Shown: positions 24,780 through 33,508 of the stretch, one piece after another | Position numbering within the stretch: the stretch's first letter is position 1 | Layout: each line of letters begins with the position of its first letter | Source of the DNA: an uncultured Prevotella sp. | Lineage (GTDB): Bacteria > Bacteroidota > Bacteroidia > Bacteroidales > Bacteroidaceae | NCBI GenBank assembly: GCA_900546345.1 | Contig: URCI01000011.1 | Coordinates: 1-63,395 of the forward strand | Length of the DNA: 63,395 bases | Reading direction: 5' to 3' | Notes under the pieces: generated by a model | What the model saw: the letters and a program-made list of their open reading frames with translations, nothing else | Database searches by the model: none | Told to the model about the DNA's origin: nothing | Program-made: the position numbers and the translations under genes

Positions 24780-26399
24780 ATGAACTATCCAATAGGCATA
24801 CAAGATTTCGCAAGTATCATCAATGATGGTTTTGTTTATGTAGACAAGACTAACATGGTTTATGAATTGGCCAAAGACAAAGGCGTCTATTTCCTCAGTC
24901 GCCCCAGGCGCTTTGGCAAGTCGCTGTTGGTGTCTACGATCAAATATTATTTTGAGGGGCGCCATGATCTGTTCAAGGGTTTGAAGATAGAGAGCTTAGA
25001 GAAGAAATGGGAGACTTATCCCGTCTTCGAGATCGACTTCAATGGTTCTAACTATACTGAGGCGGATGCCCTGGAGCAGACGCTCAATGGCTATTTGATC
25101 AAGTGGGAACAGCAATATGGCGTGAAGCCGGCTACTGACCAGCCTGGCCGGCGCCTGGCCGACGTGCTGCATCAAGCGCATGTACAGACGGGCAAGACCT
25201 GCGTGGTGCTCGTTGACGAATACGACAAGCCTATGCTTGACGCGATGGACACGGGATTGAAGACCCGTGTCGGTGACAACGAGGTGCTCATTGAGGATCA
25301 CAATCGTGAGACACTCAAGGCATTCTATTCCGTCTTCAAGCTTGCCGACGCCGACCTGCGCTTCGTGTTCCTCACGGGCGTCACCAAGTTTGCGCAGGTG
25401 AGTGTGTTCTCGGGATTCAACAATGCACAAGACATCAGCATGTCTCCTCGCTTTGATGCCATTTGCGGCATCACCACAGAGGAGTTGAACTCCGTCTTTG
25501 CGCCAGCCATCGAAGAACTGGCCAATGCAAATGCGGTTTCCGTTGCAGAGACGAAATCTCAACTTAAACAACGATATGACGGGTATCACTTCAGTAAAAG
25601 GATGATCGACATCTATAATCCATTCTCCTTACTGAATACTTTTAAAAGTGAGGATGCAAGGGACTACTGGTTCGCTTCGGGTACGCCGAGTTATCTGATG
25701 CGACTGCTTGCCCACAGCAATGAGAATATCCAGGGCATCATCGCCCGCAGCTATGAGGCTCAAGAGTTTGTGGACTACCGTGCTACGGTGGAGGCACCCG
25801 TGCCGATGATCTATCAGAGCGGTTATCTCACCATCAAGGGTTATAACCGTGAGGACGAGGAGTACAAGCTCGACTTCCCCAACCACGAAGTTGCTTCGGG
25901 CTTCCTTGCCATCCTTGCTTCAGGCTATTTCCATACGCCTACAGAACCTAACAGCTGGGCCAACAAGCTGAAGAAAGCCCTGCATCATGGCAAGCCGGAG
26001 GACTTCCGCAATCTGCTGAACGACTTCCTGGCGAGCATTCCTTATTCTGTGCGCGAGAGTAACGGTGAGAAGAGCCATGAGCGGCAGTTCCAGTACATAG
26101 TATATCTGATCATGCGGCTCATTGGCAGCACCCGCAACACCGTCTACCACGAGAAGGCTACGTCGAAAGGCCGTGCCGACTGCGTGATAGAGACACCGCG
26201 CTATGTCTACGTCTTTGAGTACAAACTCGACCGCCCGGCCGCTGAGGCTATGGCACAGATCGTCGACTGTGGTTATGCCGAGCCTTACGCCCACGATGGT
26301 CGCCCGGTCTACGCCATTGCCTGCTCGTTCTCGTCAGAGACTGGAACCATCAGCGACTGGATGGTGAAGCAATTGGTTGGGTCGACGAAGGCGGAATGA
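24780..26399 (+). CDS. AAA-ATPase-like/PD-(D/E)XK nuclease fusion (DUF1703 type)
   Basis: A 539-residue protein. The N-terminal AAA-ATPase-like domain starts YPIGIQDFASIINDGFVYVDKT, with Walker A SRPRRFGKSLL (near 39-49) and Walker B CVVLVDEYDKPMLD (near 141). The C-terminal PD-(D/E)XK nuclease motif is ADCVIETPRYVYVFEYKLDR (near 467-486), with Asp and the Glu-x-Lys intact. Such proteins are multicopy in Bacteroidota genomes and their function is not established; an association with mobile or defence DNA has been suggested but is not proven. All key residues seem intact, so it is not a pseudogene. Confidence 0.88.
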   Translation: MNYPIGIQDFASIINDGFVYVDKTNMVYELAKDKGVYFLSRPRRFGKSLLVSTIKYYFEGRHDLFKGLKIESLEKKWETYPVFEIDFNGSNYTEADALEQTLNGYLIKWEQQYGVKPATDQPGRRLADVLHQAHVQTGKTCVVLVDEYDKPMLDAMDTGLKTRVGDNEVLIEDHNRETLKAFYSVFKLADADLRFVFLTGVTKFAQVSVFSGFNNAQDISMSPRFDAICGITTEELNSVFAPAIEELANANAVSVAETKSQLKQRYDGYHFSKRMIDIYNPFSLLNTFKSEDARDYWFASGTPSYLMRLLAHSNENIQGIIARSYEAQEFVDYRATVEAPVPMIYQSGYLTIKGYNREDEEYKLDFPNHEVASGFLAILASGYFHTPTEPNSWANKLKKALHHGKPEDFRNLLNDFLASIPYSVRESNGEKSHERQFQYIVYLIMRLIGSTRNTVYHEKATSKGRADCVIETPRYVYVFEYKLDRPAAEAMAQIVDCGYAEPYAHDGRPVYAIACSFSSETGTISDWMVKQLVGSTKAE

Positions 26400-26537
26400 C
26401 TCTGTCGTTTGCATAAGAGGCCTTAGAATGGATAGCTTGCAATACATATCAAATGAAACATAGCAACGGCTTGCTTACTTTCTTCAAGTGATGATATTTT
26501 ATGCAATCGCTTCCTTCCAATCAAGTGCCACAAACGC

Positions 26538-26576
26538 GCAAGCCCCCATTGGACTTTTTGTCCAATGGGGGCTTGC
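26538..26576. terminator. Strong hairpin between convergent genes
   Basis: GCAAGCCCCCATTGGAC pairs perfectly with its complement (17 bp, T5 loop), between the nuclease gene and the convergent M16 gene. T-tracts outside the stem are poor, but strength and position fit a bidirectional terminator. Confidence 0.75.
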
Positions 26577-26641
26577 TGTTATAGGGAGACTGTCAAGCCG
26601 TCATTGTGAGATGCGGCTTGTCACAGTCCAAGATGTTGCTT

Positions 26642-29464
26642 TTACTCTTTCGGCAGCATGACGACGCTTACCTTGTTGGCACCGGCGAGGAACTGCTTGA
26701 CGAAAGCAGAGATGGTGGCAGGCGTCTGAGCCTCTACCGTCTTCTTGTAGTCGGTGTAGTTGTCCTGATGGAGTTTGTAGTCGTTGTAGACGATGCCACC
26801 CCAGAAACCATTGGTCTTGGCGTTGGTGTCGAACTGCTTGATCATCAGCTTCTGCACCTTAGAGAGCATCTCGGCATCGCATTTCTCTGCGAGGTCCTTC
26901 ACAGCCTCGTCCATGATCTTCAGGGCGATCTCTTTCTTCTCAGGCTTCATCGGGCAGTAGCCCACGAGCTGTGCGATATGGTAGCCGTCGTCGGCAAGCA
27001 CCTGTGCGCCCTGTGCACCACAACTGTAGGCTGCACTGGCTTCCTCACGGATCTGCTTGAGATAAACCATGGAGAGGATCTGTCCGGCTATGTCCATCTT
27101 CACGGAGTTGTCGAGCGAGTAGGGCAGTTTCTTGTTCATCCAGAACATGTAAGCAGTAGACTTCGGAGTCTCCATCTTGCGGTAGAACGTGTTGTCGACA
27201 GTCTTGTCGGTCACCTCGCTCACGCGCTTGCTCTCCGGATTCTTTGCCTTTGTAGCAGGCAGAGCGCCGAGATACTGGCAGATGAGTGGACGGATGGTAG
27301 CCTCGTCGAAGTTACCGGTGATGAAGAATGTCCAGCCGTTGGCATTGGCTGTGCGTTCCTTGGCCATCTGCAGGATGCGGTCATAGTTGATGTCCTTCAC
27401 GTTCTTGAGCAGCATAGGAGCCTGGCGCCAGTCGTGGTTGTAGAGCGTAGCGGTGACAGAGTCGCTGAGAGCTGTCTGCGGGTCGAGCTCACGGTTCTTC
27501 AGTCCTACATTGTATTGCTGGATGAGATTGCCGTAGGAGTCGGGATCTTTCTTGATGTTGGTGAAGTAGAGATAAGTCATCTGCAGCATGGTCTCCACGT
27601 CTTTCGGAGTAGAGCTGCCGCTGATGTTCATGTGTCGGTCGCTCATGGTCAGGTCAGCATTGGCGATCTTGCCGGCGAGCGCTTTGCTCAGCTCAGTGTT
27701 GGAGAAGTCGCCCAGTCCGCAGATGCCGATCACATCGTCAAAAGCTTGCAGGTTGGCAAAGTCGTTCTTGCCATAGATCGAGGCACCTTGTCCGCCCTGT
27801 CCGCTGAGTGTGACCTGGTCTTTCTTGAAGTCAACCTTCTTCAGCACGACGGTGACACCGTTGGAGAGGGTGAGCACCTTGTAGTCGAACTTCTTGTTAG
27901 CAACCTCTTTCTTGATCTTGCCGGCAGTCGGCATGGTCTTGATCAGTGGCTCGTTCTTGACATTGTCGACATAAGCCTCGATCTTCTCGGCACGTGCCTG
28001 GTGCACGGCGTTGAGAAGCTGCTCGGCAGTGGGATAGACGGCGCCCTCTTTCTCGTTGTTGAAGTTGATGATGACCAGGTTGCTGTCGCTCTTGGTGATC
28101 AGCTCGGGGAGCACCTGGTTGATAGCCTCCAAGGGGATGGCAGGCACAAGCTGCTTCATCATCGTGTAGGTGTAGTCGATGCTCGGCATGGGCTCATTGT
28201 TGAGGAAGTAGCCCAGGCATTGCTGATAGAAGGAAGCGTTGGTGCGCTTGTCCTTGTTGGAATACATCTTGTCGAGTCCGCTGAGGTAGTTGCTCTTAAA
28301 GCGCTCATACTCTGTCGGTGTGAAGCCAAACTCTGAAGCCTGGCGCACGACGAGATAAGCGGCTTTGAGTGCGTCGGCGGTCTTGCTCATGTCCTTGGGT
28401 GATGCGCTGATGTCGAAAGCATCCTTGGTCTTGGCAAAGATGTAGTTGCCGTCGCCAGCCTCTGCACTGATGAAGGGGCAGTCGGCTTTCTGGGCGGCCT
28501 CGGTGAAGCGCTGGGCCAGCATGCCGCTGACGGCCTGCTTGGCATAGTTCTGGATGAGATAGGGCAACGTCTGCTTCAAGCTGTCGGGGAAGACATCATG
28601 CTTGATTATCAGGTCGACAGAGGAAGTAGGATACTCTTTGTCCTTGTCGATGATGATGATCGGCTCGGCATTGTCGGGTACGGGCTCGTCGACAAGCTTG
28701 GCCTCGTTGGCCGGGTTCTTGATATCGCCGAAGAGCTTCTTGATCTGAGCCTCCGTGTGATTGACATCTACGTCACCGACGACGATGATGCCCTGGTGAT
28801 CGGGATGATACCATTTGTGATAGTAGTCGACCAGCTCTTTACGCTTGAAGTTGTCGACGACCGACATCAAGCCGATCGGGTAGCGCACACCATATTTCGA
28901 TCCGGGATAGAGCTTGGGCAGGTTGCGCTCAAACATACGGCTGGAGGGAGAGGTGCGCAGACGCCACTCCTCGTGGATGACACCACGCTCCTTGTCGATC
29001 TCGCTCTGCTCCAGTGACAGTCCGCAGGACCAGTCACGCAGGATGAGCAGACAGGAGTCGAGCGTTCCCACGTGTTGTGTGGGCACGTTGTCGATGTTGT
29101 ATACGGTCTGGTCGATGCTGGTGTAGGCATTGAGATCACCACCGAACTCGATGCCGTGGGCGCGGCACCATTCGATGAGGTCGTTGCCCTTGAAGTGATC
29201 GCTGCCGTTGAAGGCCATGTGCTCCAGGAAGTGGGCCAGTCCTCGCTGGTCTTCGTTCTCCTCCAAAGAGCCAACTTTCTGTGCAATGTAGAAATTGGCA
29301 CGGTGCTCAGGCCAGTTGTTGTGGCGGATGTAGTAAGTCAATCCGTTACTGAGCTTACCGATCCTTACAGCTGTGTCCACGGGTACAGTCATGTCTGGCA
29401 TTTGAGCCCATGCCTGCGCACCGACGAGCAGTAGCAAGGTGGCAATAACATTTCTAAGTTTCAT
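26642..29464 (-). CDS. M16-family zinc metallopeptidase (pitrilysin/insulinase type), exported
   Basis: A 940-residue protein with a signal peptide (RNVIATLLLLVGAQAWAQ, residues 4-21). The inverted zinc motif HFLEH is at residues 78-82, and the distal zinc-ligand glutamate lies in IDKERGVIHEEW about 75 residues later. Two M16 core repeats and two inactive C-terminal repeats follow, giving the full clamshell length. It should degrade peptides in the periplasm. The start at 29464 is fixed by the promoter at 29496-29527; the longer frame from 29632 reads through that promoter. Confidence 0.92.
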   Translation of the reverse strand: MKLRNVIATLLLLVGAQAWAQMPDMTVPVDTAVRIGKLSNGLTYYIRHNNWPEHRANFYIAQKVGSLEENEDQRGLAHFLEHMAFNGSDHFKGNDLIEWCRAHGIEFGGDLNAYTSIDQTVYNIDNVPTQHVGTLDSCLLILRDWSCGLSLEQSEIDKERGVIHEEWRLRTSPSSRMFERNLPKLYPGSKYGVRYPIGLMSVVDNFKRKELVDYYHKWYHPDHQGIIVVGDVDVNHTEAQIKKLFGDIKNPANEAKLVDEPVPDNAEPIIIIDKDKEYPTSSVDLIIKHDVFPDSLKQTLPYLIQNYAKQAVSGMLAQRFTEAAQKADCPFISAEAGDGNYIFAKTKDAFDISASPKDMSKTADALKAAYLVVRQASEFGFTPTEYERFKSNYLSGLDKMYSNKDKRTNASFYQQCLGYFLNNEPMPSIDYTYTMMKQLVPAIPLEAINQVLPELITKSDSNLVIINFNNEKEGAVYPTAEQLLNAVHQARAEKIEAYVDNVKNEPLIKTMPTAGKIKKEVANKKFDYKVLTLSNGVTVVLKKVDFKKDQVTLSGQGGQGASIYGKNDFANLQAFDDVIGICGLGDFSNTELSKALAGKIANADLTMSDRHMNISGSSTPKDVETMLQMTYLYFTNIKKDPDSYGNLIQQYNVGLKNRELDPQTALSDSVTATLYNHDWRQAPMLLKNVKDINYDRILQMAKERTANANGWTFFITGNFDEATIRPLICQYLGALPATKAKNPESKRVSEVTDKTVDNTFYRKMETPKSTAYMFWMNKKLPYSLDNSVKMDIAGQILSMVYLKQIREEASAAYSCGAQGAQVLADDGYHIAQLVGYCPMKPEKKEIALKIMDEAVKDLAEKCDAEMLSKVQKLMIKQFDTNAKTNGFWGGIVYNDYKLHQDNYTDYKKTVEAQTPATISAFVKQFLAGANKVSVVMLPKE

Positions 29465-29495
29465 AAAAAAGTATGTTAAGATAATAATAATATTG

Positions 29496-29527
29496 CAAAG
29501 ATAGTGTGTTTTGGTTTGAATGACAAA
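29496..29527 (-). promoter_or_regulatory. Promoter of the M16 peptidase gene
   Basis: On the minus strand, TTTG (29524-29527), a 20-nt spacer, then TATCTTTG (29496-29503), 31 nt before the ATG. Confidence 0.75.
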
Positions 29528-29636
29528 AAATACACTATGCTGACATGATATTTTAATATTTTTTATTCCGAGTTGAAGTTTCCGTCGATTTGTGACAAGA
29601 TGTGGATATGATTCGTCAGAAATAAAGCACAAAAGA

Positions 29637-29668
29637 TTTGGCCGGGAAACACAAAAAGACTAAATTTG
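29637..29668 (+). promoter_or_regulatory. Promoter of fur-like gene and mutY
   Basis: TTTG (29637-29640), a 20-nt spacer, then TAAATTTG (29661-29668). Only five bases separate the box from the ATG at 29674, so the mRNA should be leaderless or nearly so. Confidence 0.7.
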
Positions 29669-29673
29669 CAGGT

Positions 29674-30105
29674 ATGGACGAGAAAACATGTATCCGACTC
29701 TTAGAAGCCCATGGCATCAAGCCCACGAGCAATCGCATTCTGGTGGTGAAGGCGCTGGCCGCCGAGGAAGCGCCATCGTCGATCAGTGACTTGGAAAGAA
29801 GACTGCTCTCGGTGGACAAGAGCAGTGTGTTTCGGTGTCTCATGGTCTTTCGTGAGCATCATTTTGTACACTCGGTGGAGGATGGTGACGGACAGGTGAG
29901 ATATGAGCTGTGCCATCGTCATGGCGACACGGACGATGACATGCATGTCCATTTCTATTGCAGACGATGCCATCGTATCTTTTGCATGGAAAACACGCCG
30001 GTGCCCGGCGTGGACATTCCCGAAGGCTTTGAGATGGAGAGTGTCAACTACATGATCAAGGGCCTTTGCCCTGAGTGCGCACGCAAGAAGGGGCAAAGGC
30101 TATGA
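29674..30105 (+). CDS. Fur-family metal-responsive regulator
   Basis: A 143-residue protein: N-terminal winged helix (AHGIKPTSNRILVVKALAAEE, then SDLERRLLSVDKSSVFRCLMVF) and a dimerisation domain with the HVHFYCRRCHRIFCME region. The structural zinc CxxC pairs are CRRC and CPEC. Fur, Zur and PerR cannot be separated safely from sequence; the short C-terminus and the histidine-rich HRHGDTDDDMHVHF fit a metal sensor. A start at 29638 would precede the promoter, so 29674 is used. Its stop overlaps the mutY start (ATGA), so the regulator is translationally coupled to a DNA repair enzyme. Confidence 0.88.
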   Translation: MDEKTCIRLLEAHGIKPTSNRILVVKALAAEEAPSSISDLERRLLSVDKSSVFRCLMVFREHHFVHSVEDGDGQVRYELCHRHGDTDDDMHVHFYCRRCHRIFCMENTPVPGVDIPEGFEMESVNYMIKGLCPECARKKGQRL

Positions 30106-31178
30106 GTCCGGCTTCTTTCTGTCATACTTTGTTGGACTGGTATCTGTCCTATGGCCGCGACTTACCGTGGCGGCATACCCATGATCCCTACGCCATCTGG
30201 CTCAGTGAGGTGATCTTGCAGCAGACACGCATCAGTCAAGGTACTGCCTACTGGCAACGGTTCATGCAGGCATGGCCGACGGTGGAAGATCTCGCCTCGG
30301 CCACAGAAGACGAGGTGCTGAAGATGTGGCAGGGACTGGGATATTATTCGCGGGCCCGCAATCTGCACACGGCAGCCCAGCAGATCGTCGCCATGGGACA
30401 GTTTCCCCACACCCTGGACGAGATCAGAAAACTCAAGGGTGTGGGCGACTACACGGCTGCGGCCATCGCCTCTATGGCTTTCGGCGTGACAGCCGCTGCC
30501 GTTGACGGCAATGTCTATCGCGTGCTCTCCCGCTTTTATGCCATCGACTCACCGATCAACAGCACGGAAGGCAAGCACCTCTTTGCCCGTTTGGCTGACG
30601 AGTTGGTCCATGCCGTACCTCGTCAGGCCTTATCGCCACAAGGTGAAGAAGTCAGCGGAGCCAGTCTCTTCAACCAGGCGATGATGGACTTTGGCGCCAC
30701 GCAGTGTACACCCCAGTCGCCGTCGTGTATGCTCTGTCCTTTTGCCGAAGACTGTGAAGCCCACCGGCAGGGCATTGTCGAAGCGCTGCCCGTGAAGCAG
30801 AAGAAGAAGACAAAGATCACGACCCGACACCTTATTTATATATATGTCCGCACCCAGGGCTATACGGCCATCCACCGTCGCGGTGCCGGAGATATTTGGC
30901 AAGGACTGTGGGAGCCGCCTCTCTTCGAAGATCAGTCCCTGCCACAATGGCCCGGTCATCTCAGGCAGTTGGCCACCGGCGTGAAGCATGTTTTGACCCA
31001 CCGCATCCTCATGGCTGACTTTTATGTCCTCGACACCGACGTGCGTCCGTCGTTGCCCGAAGACTATATCTGGGTGCCGGAAACGCAGCTCGGCGATTAT
31101 GCTGTGCCCCGGCTGGTGGAGAAGTTACTTACAGAATATCTTTCATCTGTTTCCAGACCGCACGCAGACTCTCTGTAG
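30102..31178 (+). CDS. mutY: A/G-specific adenine DNA glycosylase
   Basis: A 358-residue base-excision repair enzyme that removes adenine mispaired with 8-oxoguanine. The helix-hairpin-helix glycosylase core has the catalytic glutamate region LSEVILQQTRISQ, GVGDYTAAAIASMAFG and VDGNVYRVLSR. The iron-sulfur cluster cysteines follow (CTPQSPSCMLCPFAEDC), then the C-terminal NUDIX-like 8-oxoguanine recognition domain from about residue 240. It is coupled to the Fur-like gene by ATGA. Odd point: codons 242-248 (RHLIYIY) are an exact copy of an intergenic repeat found at 52541. Confidence 0.94.
   Translation: MSPASFCHTLLDWYLSYGRDLPWRHTHDPYAIWLSEVILQQTRISQGTAYWQRFMQAWPTVEDLASATEDEVLKMWQGLGYYSRARNLHTAAQQIVAMGQFPHTLDEIRKLKGVGDYTAAAIASMAFGVTAAAVDGNVYRVLSRFYAIDSPINSTEGKHLFARLADELVHAVPRQALSPQGEEVSGASLFNQAMMDFGATQCTPQSPSCMLCPFAEDCEAHRQGIVEALPVKQKKKTKITTRHLIYIYVRTQGYTAIHRRGAGDIWQGLWEPPLFEDQSLPQWPGHLRQLATGVKHVLTHRILMADFYVLDTDVRPSLPEDYIWVPETQLGDYAVPRLVEKLLTEYLSSVSRPHADSL
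30825..30844 (-). repeat. AAGGTGT repeat inside mutY
   Basis: In reverse orientation, 20 nt here are identical to intergenic DNA at 52541-52560 (both read CGACACCTTATTTATATATA on the plus strand). It is in frame and codes for RHLIYIY at the start of the NUDIX-like domain. Confidence 0.65.
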
Positions 31179-31209
31179 ATGCCCTGCTGTCTATCTTTCC
31201 AAAAAATCG

Positions 31210-31239
31210 TCTAAAAGACACATCTTTTGTGCTTTTAGA
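31210..31239 (+). terminator. Terminator of fur-mutY
   Basis: TCTAAAAG (31210-31217) pairs with CTTTTAGA (31232-31239), extended inward by CACA/TGTG with one bulged base. It is followed by TGATTTTTCT and lies 31 nt after the mutY stop. Confidence 0.65.
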
Positions 31240-31314
31240 TGATTTTTCTATGTTCTTGGACGATATTTCCGAGTCTTTTACGCTTTTTTACTTTGCTTTG
31301 CAAGCGGAAACAAA

Positions 31315-31332
31315 GCAATGATGAATGTTGAA
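31315..31332 (+). repeat. GATGAATG-type repeat, short copy
   Basis: GCAATGATGAATGTTGAA is identical to 48014-48031. It lies in the 279-nt gap between mutY and the convergent P-type ATPase gene. Confidence 0.5.
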
Positions 31333-31457
31333 ACCGACCATTTTTGCCTTCTTCGATCCTGGTTTTGTCGTTCCAAGCTCTTGGTTTTCTCTCTGGAATG
31401 AAAGGAAATCCTGACAGACTTTTGTCAAGGAAAATGTCCGCAGGATTTCTTGCTCGG

Positions 31458-33341
31458 TTATGCTCTCAGTGCCCTTGTGGCGTTGATCACACAGAGAACC
31501 ATCACGCCGACATCACCGAAGACGGCGAGTCCCATGCCTGCCAGACCCAAGGCAGCGAGGGCGAGGATGGCCACCTTCACGCCGATGGCGAAGCCAGCAT
31601 TTTGCCGTGCGATGCGCAGTGTGTGGCGTGCCACGCGGATGGCTACGGCGATCTTTGACGGCTTGTCGTCCATGAGCACCACGTCAGCAGCCTCGATGGC
31701 AGCGTCACTGCCCAAGGCTCCCATGGCGATGCCTACGTCGGCGCGTGCCAAGACGGGTGCGTCGTTGATGCCATCACCGACGAAGGCAAGACTAGATTTC
31801 ACGGGTTTCTCACGCAGCAGACGCTCCACATGCTCCACCTTGTCGGCGGGCAACAGTCCCGCGTGATATTCATCGAGGCCAAGCTCATCGGCGACGAACA
31901 TTCCCACCTGCTCATGGTCGCCGGTGAGCATCACGGTGCGCTCCACGCCCAAACGCTTTAGACTCGTGATGGCCTCACGGGCATCGGGCTTCACCTGGTC
32001 CGAGATGACCACGTGACCGGCATAGACTCCGTCGACAGCCACATGCACGATGGTGCCCACATGTCCCTGGCATTTCACACAGCTGTGCACCTCGGCGCCC
32101 ACCTTGCGCATCATCTTCTCATTGCCCACGCAGACGCGGTGTCCGTTGACCATGGCCTGCACGCCATAGCCCGCCACCTCCTCGATGTTCTCCACACTGC
32201 AGCTGTCGTGTTCATCGGGGTAGGCCTGGCGCAGAGCCGCGGCGATGGGGTGTGTGGAAAAACGCTCCACGTGGGCGGCAAGATGGAGCAGTTCGTTGGC
32301 ATCCATCTTGTCGGGATGCACGGCATCCACGGCGAAGACACCCTTGGTCAGCGTGCCGGTCTTGTCGAAGACCACCGTAGAGCAGCGTGCAAGGACGTCC
32401 ATGTAGTTGCCACCCTTGATGAGGATACCTTTGCGCGAAGCCCCGCCGATACCGCCGAAGAACGTCAGCGGCACCGAGATGACCAGTGCGCACGGACAGC
32501 TCACCACCAGGAAGGTCAGCGCACGGTAGAGCCAGGTGCCGAAGGCGTCGGCATAGCTCGGAGCAAAGAAAGGCGGGAGAAAGGCCAGAACGAGCGCCAT
32601 GACCACCACGATGGGCGTGTAGACATGGGCAAAGCGCGTGATGAAGGTCTCGCTCCGTGACTTGTTGGCACTGGCATTCTCCACGAGGTCGACGATCTTG
32701 GAGGCTGTGGACTCACCGAAACTCTTTGTCGTCTTGATGCGCAGCACGCCCGAGATGTTGACACAGCCCGAGATGACGTCACCGCCGGACTCCACGCTGC
32801 GCGGTACACTCTCACCGGTGAGCGCCACGGTGTCGAGGCTGGAGGCACCCTCAATGACAGTGCCGTCGAGCGGAATCTTCTCTCCGGGCTTCACCACAAT
32901 GGTTTCGCCGACCTTGATGTCGGCAGGGGCCACGACGACGACCTGGCCCCCGCGCTCCACGTTGGCCGTGTCTGGTCGGATGTCCATGAGCTTGGTGATC
33001 GATTCGCGGCTGCGGTCCTCGGCATAGTCCTCAAAGAGTTCACCGACCTGGAAGAACAGCATCACGAAGACAGCCTCGGGAAACTGCGGCTCGGCACCGG
33101 GCAGGAAGCCGATGAGCAGAGCGCCGATAGTGGCGACCGCCATGAGGAAGTCCTCGTCAAAGGGATCGCCCTCACGGATACCTTCCCATGCTTCGCCCAG
33201 CACGTCATAGCCCACGATCAGGTAGGGCACGAGGTAGACAATCAGTTGACCCCATACGGGCATCGCCACGTTGCGGGTCACGAGCCATGCTCCCAGCAAG
33301 AGCGCGGCCGACAGGATGATTCTTAGCAGTTTTTTGTTCAT
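31458..33341 (-). CDS. P1B-type heavy-metal ATPase (Zn/Cd exporter type)
   Basis: A 627-residue inner-membrane pump. It has two N-terminal helices plus the DDFAEDRSRESITKL-like cytosolic link, the actuator motif TGES (LTGESVPRS), the membrane CPC motif in SCPCALVISVP, the phosphorylation site DKTGTLTKG, and the hinge GDGINDAP. The CPC motif with this spacing places it near ZntA/CadA. The N-terminal metal-binding domain is absent; instead the nucleotide-binding domain carries an unusual CxxC, HSCVKCQGH (near residue 415). Efflux of Zn2+, Cd2+ or Pb2+ is inferred. Confidence 0.9.
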   Translation of the reverse strand: MNKKLLRIILSAALLLGAWLVTRNVAMPVWGQLIVYLVPYLIVGYDVLGEAWEGIREGDPFDEDFLMAVATIGALLIGFLPGAEPQFPEAVFVMLFFQVGELFEDYAEDRSRESITKLMDIRPDTANVERGGQVVVVAPADIKVGETIVVKPGEKIPLDGTVIEGASSLDTVALTGESVPRSVESGGDVISGCVNISGVLRIKTTKSFGESTASKIVDLVENASANKSRSETFITRFAHVYTPIVVVMALVLAFLPPFFAPSYADAFGTWLYRALTFLVVSCPCALVISVPLTFFGGIGGASRKGILIKGGNYMDVLARCSTVVFDKTGTLTKGVFAVDAVHPDKMDANELLHLAAHVERFSTHPIAAALRQAYPDEHDSCSVENIEEVAGYGVQAMVNGHRVCVGNEKMMRKVGAEVHSCVKCQGHVGTIVHVAVDGVYAGHVVISDQVKPDAREAITSLKRLGVERTVMLTGDHEQVGMFVADELGLDEYHAGLLPADKVEHVERLLREKPVKSSLAFVGDGINDAPVLARADVGIAMGALGSDAAIEAADVVLMDDKPSKIAVAIRVARHTLRIARQNAGFAIGVKVAILALAALGLAGMGLAVFGDVGVMVLCVINATRALRA

Positions 33342-33369
33342 CGCTTTCTTCGTTTTATGTTTCTGGATG

Positions 33370-33377
33370 CAAAGTTA
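33370..33377 (-). promoter_or_regulatory. -7 box of the P1B ATPase gene
   Basis: TAACTTTG on the minus strand, 28 nt before the start at 33341. The -33 box is unclear. Confidence 0.5.
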
Positions 33378-33427
33378 CGAAGATGTGCGTGCAACCGGGT
33401 TGCAAAGTATTGTCTCACGCTCTAAAA

Positions 33428-33452
33428 TCCCTCTCCCAAGGAAAAGGGGGAG
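33428..33452. repeat. C/G-rich repeat, degenerate copy
   Basis: TCCCTCTCCCAAGGAAAAGGGGGAG: short inverted repeat resembling the C-rich repeats at 1819 and 48165. Confidence 0.4.
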
Positions 33453-33508
33453 TGAAATGCCGCAAGGGACGAAACAAGACCGTGAGTAGTCTGTGGTGTC
33501 AGCTGGCT

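Noticed and set aside
26606..28336. A 576-codon plus-strand frame over the M16 peptidase gene
   Set aside because: Shadow of the peptidase codons; hydrophobic VVV/LLL runs are typical of reversed GC-rich codons, and the zinc peptidase on the other strand is certain.
29465..29632. Longer start for the M16 peptidase
   Set aside because: The extra 56 codons span the promoter; the signal peptide begins at 29464.
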